A stretch of 64,000 nucleotides of DNA from Collinsella sp. (GTDB lineage Bacteria; Actinomycetota; Coriobacteriia; Coriobacteriales; Coriobacteriaceae), in the NCBI GenBank assembly GCA_019419525.1, contig DXZU01000001.1, forward strand, positions 125,746 through 189,745, written 5' to 3'. The position numbers were made by a program, and so were the translations under genes. The notes below the pieces were generated by a model, which had not been told where the DNA came from, made no database searches, and worked only from the letters and a program-made list of their open reading frames with translations. Within the stretch, counting starts at the first letter, position 1. Every line of letters starts with the position of its first letter. Shown here one piece after another: positions 16,540-25,913 of this stretch.

Positions 16540-16659
16540 ACTGTGGTTACTGCATCGACTCTGTGATGCATGTTTGTACGTTCCCGGCGGTCGGTTTGCC
16601 AGAAGCGCCCCGTCGGTTGTTCCAGACCCGTTTTCGAAGAAAGGAAACAACACTCACCT

Positions 16660-18330
16660 ATGGCAGCTAAAAAATCATCTCCCTTGAAGATCATTCCGCT
16701 CGGCGGCCTTGACGGCATCGGCAAGAACATGACGGTCTTCGAGTGCGGCGACGACATGGTGCTCGTCGATGCCGGTCTCATGTTCCCGGATGACTCCCAG
16801 CCCGGTATCGACCTGGTTCTTCCCGACTACACCTATGTTCTGGAGAACGAGGAGAAGCTCCGCGGTATCGTCGTCACCCACGGCCACGAGGACCACACCG
16901 GTTCGCTTCCGTACCTGCTGCAGGACCTCAACAACAAGGTGCCCATCTTTTCGAGCAAGCTGACGCTTGGCTTTATCGAGGGCAAGCTTTCTGAGTTCCG
17001 CATCCGCGCGCCCAAGTTCCGTGAGGTCAAGGGCGGCAGCCATGTCAACCTTGGCGGTATCTCGCTCGACTTCTTCTCGATGACGCACTCCATCCCCGGC
17101 GCTCTGGGCGTGTTCATTCGCACCAATCAGGGCACCGTTATGCACACCGGCGACTTTAAGCTCGACCAGACCCCCATCGACGGCGTCACGCCCGACTATG
17201 CCGCTATCAGCCGCTTTGCCAAGCAGGGCATCGACCTGTTGCTGTCCGACTCCACCAATGCCACGGTTCCCGGCTTTACCAAGTCCGAGGCCGAGGTCGG
17301 TCCCAACTTGCTGCACGCCATCAAGAACGCCCCGGGTCGCGTGTTCGTCGCTTCGTTCTCGAGCCACATCCATCGTTTGCAGCAGATCTGCGATGCCGCC
17401 CGCAAGTGCGGCCGTAAGGTCGTTGTGACCGGTCGCTCCATGCTCACCAACACCCGCGTCGCGCGCGAGCTGGGCTACCTCAACATCGACGATGCCGATA
17501 TCATCGATGCCTTCGATATCGATAACCTGCCCGACGACAAGATCGTCGTCATGTGCACCGGTTCGCAGGGCGAGCCGCTGTCGGCCCTGTCCCGCATGGC
17601 CAATGGCGAGCACAAGACGCTCTCTATCCACGAGGGCGATACCGTCATCCTCTCGGCAACTCCTGTTCCCGGCAACGAGAAAGCCGTCCAGCAGGTCGTC
17701 AACAGCCTGGCCAAGCTCGGCTGCGACGTGTGGGATAAGAACCGCGCTCTTGTCCACGTCTCGGGCCACGGCAGCCAGGAGGAGCTTAAGCTCCTGATGG
17801 CCATGGCCAAGCCCACGTACTTTATGCCGGTTCACGGTGAGGCCGTGCATCTGCGCGCCCATGCCCAGCTGGCCCGCAAGATGGGCATCAAGGACGATCA
17901 TATCTTTATCCTCGATAACGGCGACACGCTCGAGATGCGCGGTGGCATCGTCAAGCGTGGTACGCCCGTCGAGTCCGGCGTCGTCTACGTCGACGGCCTG
18001 CGTATCGGCGATACCGACCCCATCGTCCTGCGCGATCGTCAGAAGCTCGCCAATGACGGTATGGTTACCGCTGTTGCCATCGTCTCGCTCAAGCACAAGA
18101 AGATCGAGGCCATCGAGTTTTCGGGCCGCGGCGTCTCGTTTGCCATCGACGACCAGTTCTCCGAGGATGCCTCCGCGTCCATCATGAAGACGATCGAGAA
18201 GGGCAAGTTCAGCTTTACGAGCAGCGGTTCCGATGCTATTCGTAAGGCCGTGCGCGATTCGCTCTCTAACTTTATCTGGAGCCGTACGCGCACCCGTCCG
18301 ATGATCATCCCGGTCGTCATGGAGGTTTAG
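16660..18330 (+). CDS. rnj: Ribonuclease J
   Basis: RNase J is a metallo-beta-lactamase/beta-CASP nuclease with 5'-3' exonuclease and endonuclease activity in mRNA decay and rRNA maturation. The 556-residue product has the zinc motif HGHEDH (His74 to His79), then SDSTNATVPGFTKSE and GSQGEPLSALSRMA of the beta-CASP domain. PVHGEAVHLRAHAQLA and a C-terminal dimerisation domain follow. The ATG at 16660 follows AAAGGA with a long spacing and starts the family-like sequence LKIIPLGGLDGIGKNM. It sits between pnp and ftsK. Confidence 0.95.
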   Translation: MAAKKSSPLKIIPLGGLDGIGKNMTVFECGDDMVLVDAGLMFPDDSQPGIDLVLPDYTYVLENEEKLRGIVVTHGHEDHTGSLPYLLQDLNNKVPIFSSKLTLGFIEGKLSEFRIRAPKFREVKGGSHVNLGGISLDFFSMTHSIPGALGVFIRTNQGTVMHTGDFKLDQTPIDGVTPDYAAISRFAKQGIDLLLSDSTNATVPGFTKSEAEVGPNLLHAIKNAPGRVFVASFSSHIHRLQQICDAARKCGRKVVVTGRSMLTNTRVARELGYLNIDDADIIDAFDIDNLPDDKIVVMCTGSQGEPLSALSRMANGEHKTLSIHEGDTVILSATPVPGNEKAVQQVVNSLAKLGCDVWDKNRALVHVSGHGSQEELKLLMAMAKPTYFMPVHGEAVHLRAHAQLARKMGIKDDHIFILDNGDTLEMRGGIVKRGTPVESGVVYVDGLRIGDTDPIVLRDRQKLANDGMVTAVAIVSLKHKKIEAIEFSGRGVSFAIDDQFSEDASASIMKTIEKGKFSFTSSGSDAIRKAVRDSLSNFIWSRTRTRPMIIPVVMEV

Positions 18331-18331
18331 T

Positions 18332-21112
18332 TTGGCGCGTGGATCTGCACAAAACGCCAAAGGCAATAAGGCCAATAACCAACCGGCATCTGCTAAGGGT
18401 GCCGGTTCCCATCTGCGCGCCAATAAGGGCCACGAGGCGGACTTCGACGATTTTGAGCCCTTGGTCGAGCCCTCGGCCAACCGCGATATCGCCGGCGTGG
18501 TCATCGCCGTTTTGGCGATTGCGTCCTTCATTGCCGTGATTTCGCCGGCGACTGCACCCGTTACGGCTGCGGTTGCCGGTTTCTACCACCTGGGCTTTGG
18601 TCTGGGCGCCTACGTGCTGCCGATCGTCATTTTGTTGTTTGCCGCCACGCTCTTTTTAGGCGAGGACTCGCCGCTCAACGTGCGCTCGGTCGCGGGCGGA
18701 GCCGTGGTCTTTATCGCCGTTATCTCCATTCTTTCGCTGGTGGTGCCGGGTACGAGCGACTCGTGTGACCTTATGTTCACTCCGCAAAATCTGTCCGCCT
18801 CGGGTGGCTACATCGGTGCGTTTATTGCGAGTGCGCTGCAGAATGCCCTGGGTAAGCCTATCGCGATGGTGGTCCTGTTGGGTCTGGCCGTCGTTGGTTT
18901 TGTCATCATCGGCTTTTCGGTGGGCGGCGTTTTGCGCTCTGCTCGCGACCGTGCGGCCGATTTTGCCGAGCGCCGTCGTGCCGACGTCAACGCGAGCCCG
19001 TGGGGTGACGACGAAGCCCTGTCGGTGCCCGGCGTTGCCCGTCCGCACCTGAGCATTCTTCGTCAAAAGGGCTCCGATGCTGCCGTGACCACGGTCATGG
19101 GCAACGATGTGGACCCGGTTTTGGACGATGACGACGAGGACGAGGATCCGTTTGTCGACGTATCCGATGCCGTGGAGGCCGAGCGTGCTAAGACGACGCT
19201 GCTGCCGCGCCGTCATGTCAAGAAGGGCAAGGCCACACCCAAGTTGAATACAAGCGAGCCCGACCCGTCTTGGTCCGATAGCGAGATTGAGCTCACTGAG
19301 GGCGATGACGAGGACGACGAGGCTCCGATTGAGACCGCAAAGACAACTTTGCTTCCGCGTCGCCATGCAAAGCGCGACCAGGTAACCGGTCAGCTTTCGA
19401 TGGAAGACGACCCCGATAAGATTGACGAGTCCGAGCCGCCGTTTGTCGTGAATCCTGTCTCGGCAGCACCTCAGATTCCCGACTTCTTGAAGCATCCCAA
19501 GGTTGCCGATGCGCCTGCCTCGAGTGCTGTCGGATCGGCTGCGGCTAGCGATGGGGGAGCGGACGGCGGCGCCGCAGATAACGAGGGCGAAGAAGAGGAT
19601 GGCCTCAAGCTTCCGCCACTCGAAATCCTGCATGCCAACCCGCAGTCGGCTTCCTCCGCGTCTTCTGACAAGGAGCTGGAACAGACTGCCGAGTCTCTTC
19701 AGTCCACCTTGCTGGAGTTTGGTCGTAGTGCCCGCGTGGTCGGCTGGATCGCCGGCCCCACGGTGACGACCTTTAAGCTGCAACCTGGCGAGGGCGAGCG
19801 CGTGAGCAAGATTTCGAGCCTCGAGGACGATATCGCGCTTTCGCTCGCTGCCCAGTCGGTGCGTATCTTTGCCCCGATCCCCGGCACCTCGCTCGTGGGC
19901 ATCGAGATTCCCAACCGCAAGCGCCAGAACGTCAACCTGGGCGACGTGCTGCCCTATGTGAAGGGCGGTCCGCTCGAGCTGGCCATCGGCCGCGATGCCG
20001 AGGGCACGCCGGTTGTCGCCGACCTCGCCAAGATGCCCCACCTGCTTATTGCCGGTACGACCGGTTCTGGTAAGTCGGTGATGATCAATTCCATCATCAC
20101 GACCTTGCTCATGCGCGCCCTTCCCGAGGACGTTCGCCTGATCATGGTCGACCCCAAGCGCGTCGAGCTTGCGGGCTATAACGGTCTGCCGCATCTTTAC
20201 GTGCCTGTAGTGACCGAGCCCAAGCAGGCCGCGAGCGCCCTGCAATGGGCCGTGTCCGAGATGGAGCGTCGCCTGAAGGTCTTCGAGCGCCTTAACGTTC
20301 GTAAGATTTCGACCTATAACGAAAAGCAGGCCGCCGGCGAGTTTGAGCATTACGACAACCCGCCGCAAAAGATGCCCTACTTGGTCATCATCATTGACGA
20401 GCTCTCGGACCTGATGATGGTCGCCGGTAAGGATGTCGAGGCCTCGATCGTGCGTATTGCTCAGCTGGGCCGTGCCGCCGGTATTCATCTTATCGTGGCC
20501 ACGCAGCGCCCCAGTTCCAATGTGGTGACGGGCCTTATCAAGGCTAACATCACCAACCGCATCGCCTTTAACGTCGCCACGGGTATCGACTCGCGCGTCA
20601 TCATTGATCAGATGGGCGCCGAAAAGCTCACTGGTTTGGGCGACATGCTGTTCTCAAAGGTCGACTGGGGCAAGCCTCGCCGTATCCAGGGCTGCTTTGT
20701 CTCGGATGACGAAATCAACGAGATTGTCGAGTTCGTCAAGTCGCAGAGCGAGCCCGACTACCACGAGGAGATCCTGTCTGCCGTGGCGCCCGCTTCCATG
20801 TCCATGGTGGGTGGCGGCGGCATTGTCCGCACCGGAGTAGCTGAGCCGCAAGACGATGATCCGCTCATTTGGGAAGCCGCCCATATTGTGGTGGAATCGC
20901 AGCTGGGCTCCACATCTGGCCTGCAACGTCGTCTGAAGGTTGGCTATGCGCGCGCCGGGCGTATTATGGACATGCTGGAAGAAAAGGGTGTCGTCGGTCC
21001 GCCCGACGGTTCCAAGCCGCGCGAGGTCCTGCTGGACGAGGAGGGGCTTGCCGCGCTGGAATCTGTCGACGCCGAGATGGCACGTGAAGATCGTGAGTTT
21101 GGAGGATTCTGA
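18332..21112 (+). CDS. ftsK: DNA translocase FtsK/SpoIIIE
   Basis: This septal DNA pump clears chromosomes at division and, in many bacteria, activates XerCD at dif. The 926-residue product has about four N-terminal membrane helices (residues 55-210). A long acidic linker follows, then the RecA-like motor with Walker A GTTGSGKS near residue 574 and IIIDELSDLMM. The C-terminal gamma DNA-binding domain contains STSGLQRRLKVGYARAGRIMD. The linker contains a near-duplicate KTTLLPRRHxKK motif twice, about 56 residues apart. TTG at 18332 follows GGAGG by 6 bases. Confidence 0.95.
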   Translation: MARGSAQNAKGNKANNQPASAKGAGSHLRANKGHEADFDDFEPLVEPSANRDIAGVVIAVLAIASFIAVISPATAPVTAAVAGFYHLGFGLGAYVLPIVILLFAATLFLGEDSPLNVRSVAGGAVVFIAVISILSLVVPGTSDSCDLMFTPQNLSASGGYIGAFIASALQNALGKPIAMVVLLGLAVVGFVIIGFSVGGVLRSARDRAADFAERRRADVNASPWGDDEALSVPGVARPHLSILRQKGSDAAVTTVMGNDVDPVLDDDDEDEDPFVDVSDAVEAERAKTTLLPRRHVKKGKATPKLNTSEPDPSWSDSEIELTEGDDEDDEAPIETAKTTLLPRRHAKRDQVTGQLSMEDDPDKIDESEPPFVVNPVSAAPQIPDFLKHPKVADAPASSAVGSAAASDGGADGGAADNEGEEEDGLKLPPLEILHANPQSASSASSDKELEQTAESLQSTLLEFGRSARVVGWIAGPTVTTFKLQPGEGERVSKISSLEDDIALSLAAQSVRIFAPIPGTSLVGIEIPNRKRQNVNLGDVLPYVKGGPLELAIGRDAEGTPVVADLAKMPHLLIAGTTGSGKSVMINSIITTLLMRALPEDVRLIMVDPKRVELAGYNGLPHLYVPVVTEPKQAASALQWAVSEMERRLKVFERLNVRKISTYNEKQAAGEFEHYDNPPQKMPYLVIIIDELSDLMMVAGKDVEASIVRIAQLGRAAGIHLIVATQRPSSNVVTGLIKANITNRIAFNVATGIDSRVIIDQMGAEKLTGLGDMLFSKVDWGKPRRIQGCFVSDDEINEIVEFVKSQSEPDYHEEILSAVAPASMSMVGGGGIVRTGVAEPQDDDPLIWEAAHIVVESQLGSTSGLQRRLKVGYARAGRIMDMLEEKGVVGPPDGSKPREVLLDEEGLAALESVDAEMAREDREFGGF

Positions 21113-22623
21113 TGGCTGCACGCTTTGGTGACATGCTGCTCGAGCAGCGTCGCCGAATGGGCCTTTCCATTCAGCAAGTCGCCAACACCATCAAAATCAG
21201 GCCGCAGATCATCGAGTTTTTCGAGACCGGTAACTTTGCTTCGATGCCGCCGCGCGGCTATGCGCAGGGCATGATTTCGAGCTATGCTCGCTTTTTGGGC
21301 CTCAATCCGCGCGAGGTCGTCAATGCCTACTTTGACGATCTGATGGCATATGAGCGCGAGACGTCGCAGCAGGGCGGTCGTTTTCAGGACGCCGCTGGCT
21401 ACGTCAATTCGCGTTCCTCGGTCGATAACGGGCGCTTCCTGATGGTTCAGGGCGGTCGTTCGACGCGTTATGGACAGCGTCCTCAGCAGGCCGGTTATAT
21501 TACCGAGACGGGTTCGGGCGAGGAGATTCGTTCGCAGCGTGACCGGTTCCGCAGTACGCCGATGCCCGAAGACCGTGCACTTCCCGCTGCCCACGGCGTG
21601 GCTCGTGACCCTCGTGCCGGCTACGGCGACGGCGGCTATTCCGATCGCGGTTACCGTGGGGTCTCTTCTGGTCGCTCTCGCGGTGGCTATGCGGATGCCG
21701 ATACCACGCAGGTGACGCCGCGTCTTCGCTCTCAATCACAGCCGTATGGCCAGCGCTCTTCGGCTCCGCGTTTGGGCCAGCGTGGCTATCAAGGCCGCGG
21801 TGAACTTGCGCCCCGCTCGGGTCAGCGCAGCCTTCAGGGCCAGGGTGGCTATCGCGGCCGTTCCGATAGCAATCGTGGTCGTATGCCTCAGGGAGGCGGC
21901 CGCAGCAGTTCCAATCGTGGACGCGGCGGATCACGTACTCCTCAAAACAACGGGCTCGATCCGCGTATCGTCTACGCCGGCATCGGTGCCGTTGCGCTGT
22001 TGTTGATTGTGCTCATCGTGGTGCTTCTGCGCGGCTGCGCATCTTCGGCGCCCGAGACCACGCCCGAGACGCCCACTGCTACCAAGACGACGACCAAGAA
22101 GTCTTCTAAGAAGACCGAAACGGTCGACGAGGACGAAGACACCGATGAGGCGACGGATGAGTCGACTGACTCGGACGCTACCAAGACGACGGCCAAGAAG
22201 GAAGAGAACGAGGTCACGAAGGTCAAAGTCTCCGTTGCCAAGGGAAAGACCGCGTGGATTGAGGTCAAGGTCGACGGCAAGTCGGTCTATGGCGCCCAAG
22301 CGACTGGCCCCTTTGAGCAGGAGTACTCGCCCGAGTCCTCGATCGAGATCACCACGTCCAAGCCTTCCGATGTCACCGTTACCAAGAACGGTGAAAAGGT
22401 TCGTTACGATACCAAGACCTCGGGCGTGGCGCGTGTGACGATCACCGTTCCCAAGAAGGAGACGACTGATTCCGAGAATGGTGAAAGTTCTGATGGTACC
22501 GACACCACCGATGGTACCGACACCACCGACGGCACCGATGCCCAGTCCACGGATGGCGCCGATACCGCATCTGACGGTCAGACGCCCACCGATTCTACCG
22601 ACTATTCGTACGATAGCTATTAA
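21112..22623 (+). CDS. rodZ: RodZ-like helix-turn-helix membrane protein
   Basis: The N-terminal domain (about residues 3-75: GDMLLEQRRRMGLSIQQVANTIKI, RGYAQGMISSYARFLGL) is the RodZ-type HTH that binds MreB. A roughly 200-residue Gly/Arg/Ser/Gln-rich segment follows, then one membrane helix (about 285-307). Beyond it is a Lys/Thr/Glu/Asp-rich outer stretch and a RodZ-like beta domain (KVSVAKGKTAWIEVKVDGKSVY). The protein ends in a Thr/Asp/Gly tail with 18-bp tandem repeats. At 503 residues it is longer than E. coli RodZ. The ATG overlaps the ftsK stop (TGATG). The Bacillus homologue ymfM is also in the spoIIIE-pgsA region. Confidence 0.78.
   Translation: MAARFGDMLLEQRRRMGLSIQQVANTIKIRPQIIEFFETGNFASMPPRGYAQGMISSYARFLGLNPREVVNAYFDDLMAYERETSQQGGRFQDAAGYVNSRSSVDNGRFLMVQGGRSTRYGQRPQQAGYITETGSGEEIRSQRDRFRSTPMPEDRALPAAHGVARDPRAGYGDGGYSDRGYRGVSSGRSRGGYADADTTQVTPRLRSQSQPYGQRSSAPRLGQRGYQGRGELAPRSGQRSLQGQGGYRGRSDSNRGRMPQGGGRSSSNRGRGGSRTPQNNGLDPRIVYAGIGAVALLLIVLIVVLLRGCASSAPETTPETPTATKTTTKKSSKKTETVDEDEDTDEATDESTDSDATKTTAKKEENEVTKVKVSVAKGKTAWIEVKVDGKSVYGAQATGPFEQEYSPESSIEITTSKPSDVTVTKNGEKVRYDTKTSGVARVTITVPKKETTDSENGESSDGTDTTDGTDTTDGTDAQSTDGADTASDGQTPTDSTDYSYDSY
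22492..22533 (+). repeat. 18-bp tandem repeat inside the RodZ-like gene
   Basis: GATGGTACCGACACCACC occurs at 22492-22509 and again at 22510-22527, followed by a degenerate third copy. It encodes DGTDTT repeats near the C-terminus. Perfect identity between the first two units suggests recent slippage, so copy number may vary between strains. Confidence 0.75.
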
Positions 22624-22649
22624 GCAGCTCGTACGCGAAAGGAAACATC

Positions 22650-23147
22650 ATGGCTAAAGATTCCAGCTTCGACGTCGTGTCCGAGGTCAACATGCAAGAG
22701 GTCGACAACGCCTTCCAGCAGACCACGCGCGAGATTTCCCAGCGCTATGACCTTAAGGATTCCGGCGCCACGATCGAGCTTTCGAAGGGCGACAAGCTCT
22801 TTACGATCAACGCCCCGGCCGACTTTGTCTCCAAACAGATTGTCGACGTGCTGAGCTCCAAGCTCATCAAGCGCGGCATCGACCTCAAGGCTGTCTCGTG
22901 GGATGCTCCGCAGGCGGCATCGGGCGGCACCGTGCGCGTGCTCGGCCATATCGTCGAGGGTATCGACCAGGCGACCGCCAAGAAGATCAACAAGGACATC
23001 AAGGATCAAAAGCTCAAGGTCAAGGTGACCATCGAGGCCGACAAGCTGCGTGTTTCCTCTGCTTCGAAGGACGCGTTGCAGACCGTGATCCAGTTCCTGC
23101 GCGACCAGGACTACGGCCAGCCGCTGCAGTTCACCAACTACCGCTAA
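22650..23147 (+). CDS. yajQ: YajQ-family nucleotide-binding protein
   Basis: The 165-residue product matches the UPF0234/YajQ family throughout: FDVVSEVNMQEVDNAFQQT at the start, RYDLKDS, and the ending DYGQPLQFTNYR. Members have two ferredoxin-like folds; some proteobacterial ones bind cyclic di-GMP or tRNA, but the role in actinobacteria is unclear. The start follows GAAAGGAAACATC. It lies between the RodZ-like gene and rimO with short gaps, so it may be cotranscribed. Confidence 0.93.
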   Translation: MAKDSSFDVVSEVNMQEVDNAFQQTTREISQRYDLKDSGATIELSKGDKLFTINAPADFVSKQIVDVLSSKLIKRGIDLKAVSWDAPQAASGGTVRVLGHIVEGIDQATAKKINKDIKDQKLKVKVTIEADKLRVSSASKDALQTVIQFLRDQDYGQPLQFTNYR

Positions 23148-23174
23148 TATCAATCGAAAGGACTGCTCTCCAAC

Positions 23175-24524
23175 ATGGATACACCGTTGGGCTCCGTGCT
23201 CTACATCACCCTCGGGTGCGCTAAGAACGAGGTTGACACCGACCGCATGCGTTCTCTTTTGACCGCCGCGGGCTACGAGGAGGCATTCGACCCGCAGGAT
23301 GCCGATATCGCCATCGTCAATACTTGCTCGTTCCTCGCCTCCGCAACGTCCGAGAGCATCGAGACCACGCTCGAGCTCGCCAACGAGGTTCAGGACGGCG
23401 TTCGTTCTTGCCCCATCGTTATGTGCGGCTGTGTGCCGTCGCGCTATGGCGACGACCTGCCTGACGAGCTGCCCGAGGTCGCTGCCTTTGTGAAGGCCGA
23501 CGAGGAGGACGCCATCGTGGCGGTCATCGATGGCGTGCTGGGTGTCGTGCGTGAGATCGCAGCCTATATTCCGCAGGTCAAGCGCACTGTCGAGGGCGCT
23601 GTCGCCTACGTCAAGATTTCCGATGGCTGCAACCGCTTCTGCAGCTTCTGCATGATCCCCTATATTCGCGGTCGCTATCATTCGCGCAATGCCGAGAGCA
23701 TTATCTCCGAGGTACGCGACCTGGTTGCCGGCGGTGTGCGCGAGATCGTGCTGATCGGCCAGGACACGGGTATTTGGGGCACCGACTTTACTGACGAGGA
23801 TGTCGCCGAGGGCTCGCCGCGCAATCTGGCGCAGCTGCTGCGTGCCGTCGCCGAGGCCGTGCGCCCGCACAACGTCTGGGTCCGCGTGCTCTATCTGCAG
23901 CCCGAGGGCATGACCGATGAGCTTATCGATACGATTCGCGATACGCCCGAGGTGCTGCCCTATATCGATATCCCCGTGCAGCACTGCGACGCGCGCATCC
24001 TCAAGGCTATGCGCCGTTCCGGTTCGCGCCAGGAGCTCGAGGACCTGTTCCGCGATCTGCGTGAGCGTATCCCCGGCATCGTGATCCGTTCCACGGCTAT
24101 GGTCGGCTTCCCGACCGAAACCGACGACGAGTTCCGCGACCTTATCGACTTTATGGACACCGTCGGCTTTGACTACACGAGCGTCTTTGCCTACTCGCAG
24201 GAGGAGGGCAGCCTGGCCGCTAAGATGGAGGGTCAGGTCGACGAAGAGGTCAAGCTCGAGCGCGCCCAGGAGGCCATGGACCTGGCCGAGTCGCTCGGTT
24301 TTGCCGCCACCGCCGCACATGTGGGCGAGCGCGCCCAGGTGATCGTCGACGGTATCGAAGAAACCGAGGACGGCGCCGAGCTGATCGGCCATGCCTGGTT
24401 CCAGGCGCCCGATTCCGATGGCGCGGTCCACTTGGACGCCAGCGAGGCGTCCGTGGGCGATATTCTGACTGTCGAGTTTACCGATAGCTTCTGCTATGAG
24501 CTTATCGGCCATGTTGTGGAGTAG
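23175..24524 (+). CDS. rimO: Ribosomal protein S12 methylthiotransferase RimO
   Basis: RimO methylthiolates a conserved aspartate of ribosomal protein S12. The 449-residue product has the N-terminal motif TLGCAKNEVDTDRM with NTCSFLASATSES, typical of RimO. The radical-SAM motif CNRFCSFC and the RimO-specific sequence YIRGRYHSR follow, then a C-terminal TRAM domain. The start follows GAAAGGACTG. pgsA follows after 9 bases. Confidence 0.92.
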   Translation: MDTPLGSVLYITLGCAKNEVDTDRMRSLLTAAGYEEAFDPQDADIAIVNTCSFLASATSESIETTLELANEVQDGVRSCPIVMCGCVPSRYGDDLPDELPEVAAFVKADEEDAIVAVIDGVLGVVREIAAYIPQVKRTVEGAVAYVKISDGCNRFCSFCMIPYIRGRYHSRNAESIISEVRDLVAGGVREIVLIGQDTGIWGTDFTDEDVAEGSPRNLAQLLRAVAEAVRPHNVWVRVLYLQPEGMTDELIDTIRDTPEVLPYIDIPVQHCDARILKAMRRSGSRQELEDLFRDLRERIPGIVIRSTAMVGFPTETDDEFRDLIDFMDTVGFDYTSVFAYSQEEGSLAAKMEGQVDEEVKLERAQEAMDLAESLGFAATAAHVGERAQVIVDGIEETEDGAELIGHAWFQAPDSDGAVHLDASEASVGDILTVEFTDSFCYELIGHVVE

Positions 24525-24533
24525 GAGAGCATC

Positions 24534-25172
24534 GTGGCAAACGAGAGCAATAAGGAACTGACGAGTGTTTGGACGCCCGCCAACATCGTGACGTGCGTTC
24601 GCATCGTCTTTATCCCGGTGTTCATGATCGTGTCGGCGCTTTCTCACACGAGTGTTGCCGGTACGGATTGGAGCACCTTCGACGGCCCGCTCGCCGCCGC
24701 TGCCTTCATTCTGTATGTGATCCTGTCGTGCACCGATAAGGTCGACGGTTATCTGGCGCGTTCGCGCAACGAGATCACCGACTTCGGTAAATTCTTGGAC
24801 CCCATCGCCGATAAGCTGCTCGTGTTCTCGGCCCTGCTGCTGTTCTTGGATTTTGGCGCGGTGACCGTGTGGTCCGTGTTCATTATCCTGTTCCGTGAGC
24901 TTCTGGTGAGCGCCCTTCGCATGGTCGCGAGTGCGGCCGGTGTGGTCGTTGCGGCCGATAAGCTCGGCAAGTACAAGACGGCGACCACGATGGTCTCCAT
25001 CTGCGGTTACCTGTGCGTTTTTGCTATGGCTGGCTTGCACCTTGGCCCGATGGCGCTGACGCTCGGCATCTACTCGGTGTCGCGCTTCCTGTATGCCGTT
25101 GCCGTTGTCTTGACCGTTATCTCGGGCGCCCAGTACTTCTGGAACTGCCGCAAGATCGTCTTTTCGGTCTAG
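24534..25172 (+). CDS. pgsA: CDP-diacylglycerol-glycerol-3-phosphate phosphatidyltransferase
   Basis: PgsA makes phosphatidylglycerolphosphate from CDP-diacylglycerol and glycerol-3-phosphate. The 212-residue membrane protein has the CDP-alcohol phosphotransferase motif D-x2-DG-x2-AR-x8-G-x3-D-x3-D in TDKVDGYLARSRNEITDFGK and the following LDPIADK. Several hydrophobic helices surround it. The start is GTG at 24534 after TAGGAGAG. Its place before pncC and recA matches Bacillus. A second family member lies at 45479-46183. Confidence 0.9.
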   Translation: MANESNKELTSVWTPANIVTCVRIVFIPVFMIVSALSHTSVAGTDWSTFDGPLAAAAFILYVILSCTDKVDGYLARSRNEITDFGKFLDPIADKLLVFSALLLFLDFGAVTVWSVFIILFRELLVSALRMVASAAGVVVAADKLGKYKTATTMVSICGYLCVFAMAGLHLGPMALTLGIYSVSRFLYAVAVVLTVISGAQYFWNCRKIVFSV

Positions 25173-25184
25173 GTCCTGGTGGGT

Positions 25185-25715
25185 ATGACGGACTCTTTTG
25201 AGCAGATTTCCGCACATAACGAGGAGCTGGCGCGCGATATCGTCGAGCGCGCGAGCGCTCGGGGTGTGACGGTTTCGACGGCCGAGTCGCTGACGGCGGG
25301 TATGATCGCCTCGACGATTGCGGATATCCCGGGCGCCTCGGCGGTGCTGCGTGGCGGTGCGGTAACCTACTGCGATGAGATTAAGCATCGCGTGCTGGGT
25401 GTTGAGCAGGAGACGCTCGACCGCTACACCGCGGTGTCGCATCAAACTGCGCGCGAGATGGCGTCGGGTTCGCTGGAGCTGTACCAGAGCGATATTGCAG
25501 TGAGCGCAACGGGTTATGCCGGCCCCGGCGGTGGTACTGAGGACGATCCTGCTGGCACTTTCTATATTGGCTGGGCACATCGTTCCGCCGATGGGGGAGT
25601 GCCGGTCGTGGACTCTGTGCGCTGCCACTATGAGGGCGACCGTTCGTGTGTTCGTGCCCATGCGGTCGCGGAGGCATTGGGGCGCATTGCCCTTGTGCTC
25701 AACTCTATGGAATAG
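25185..25715 (+). CDS. pncC: Nicotinamide-nucleotide amidohydrolase (CinA C-terminal type)
   Basis: The 176-residue product corresponds to the CinA C-terminal domain, which deamidates nicotinamide mononucleotide. Visible motifs are TAESLTAGMIAS, RGGAVTYCDEIKHRVLGV and VSATGYAGPGGGT. The N-terminal COG1058 domain of full CinA is missing, as in many stand-alone PncC proteins. Starts at GTG 25179 or ATG 25185 are both possible. It directly precedes recA, the classic cinA-recA neighbourhood, but a terminator separates them. Confidence 0.88.
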   Translation: MTDSFEQISAHNEELARDIVERASARGVTVSTAESLTAGMIASTIADIPGASAVLRGGAVTYCDEIKHRVLGVEQETLDRYTAVSHQTAREMASGSLELYQSDIAVSATGYAGPGGGTEDDPAGTFYIGWAHRSADGGVPVVDSVRCHYEGDRSCVRAHAVAEALGRIALVLNSME

Positions 25716-25723
25716 ACGTGTTT

Positions 25724-25747
25724 TAAGGGGCCTCCGGGCCCCTTAAT
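25724..25747 (+). terminator. Terminator of the pgsA-pncC operon
   Basis: A perfect 10-bp stem (25724-25733 with 25738-25747) with a 4-base loop; the T tract that follows is short. recA is therefore transcribed from its own promoter. Confidence 0.75.
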
Positions 25748-25821
25748 TGTGGAGATAGGGACTTCTGACAAATTTAGCGTTTGTGCTGGTTATAGATGTA
25801 TTCTTGCCTTCTTTGTTCTTA

Positions 25822-25887
25822 TTTGGCCCTGTGTGGTCAAGCATTTGGTCAGTGTTTGGTCGGCGTTTGGTTGGGTTTTGGAAAGAC
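25822..25887 (+). repeat. Tandem 11-bp repeats upstream of recA
   Basis: TTTGG recurs every 11 bases: TTTGGTCAGTG (25844), TTTGGTCGGCG (25855), TTTGGTTGGGT (25866), TTTGGAAAGAC (25877). Degenerate earlier units lie from 25822. The array ends 27 bases before the recA -35 box. The spacing is close to one helical turn, so a protein could bind all copies on one face. Confidence 0.7.
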
Positions 25888-25913
25888 TGCCTGCATATGA
25901 TTGGCCTGAACGG

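Noticed and set aside
14115..18531. Long antisense frames opposite pnp and rnj
   Set aside because: Composition is typical of reverse-strand reading of GC-rich genes, and the plus-strand genes are certain.
22620..25661. A 1013-codon open frame on the minus strand
   Set aside because: It runs antisense through yajQ, rimO, pgsA and pncC, which are all clear genes; its product is low-complexity and matches no family. It is an effect of GC-rich third positions.
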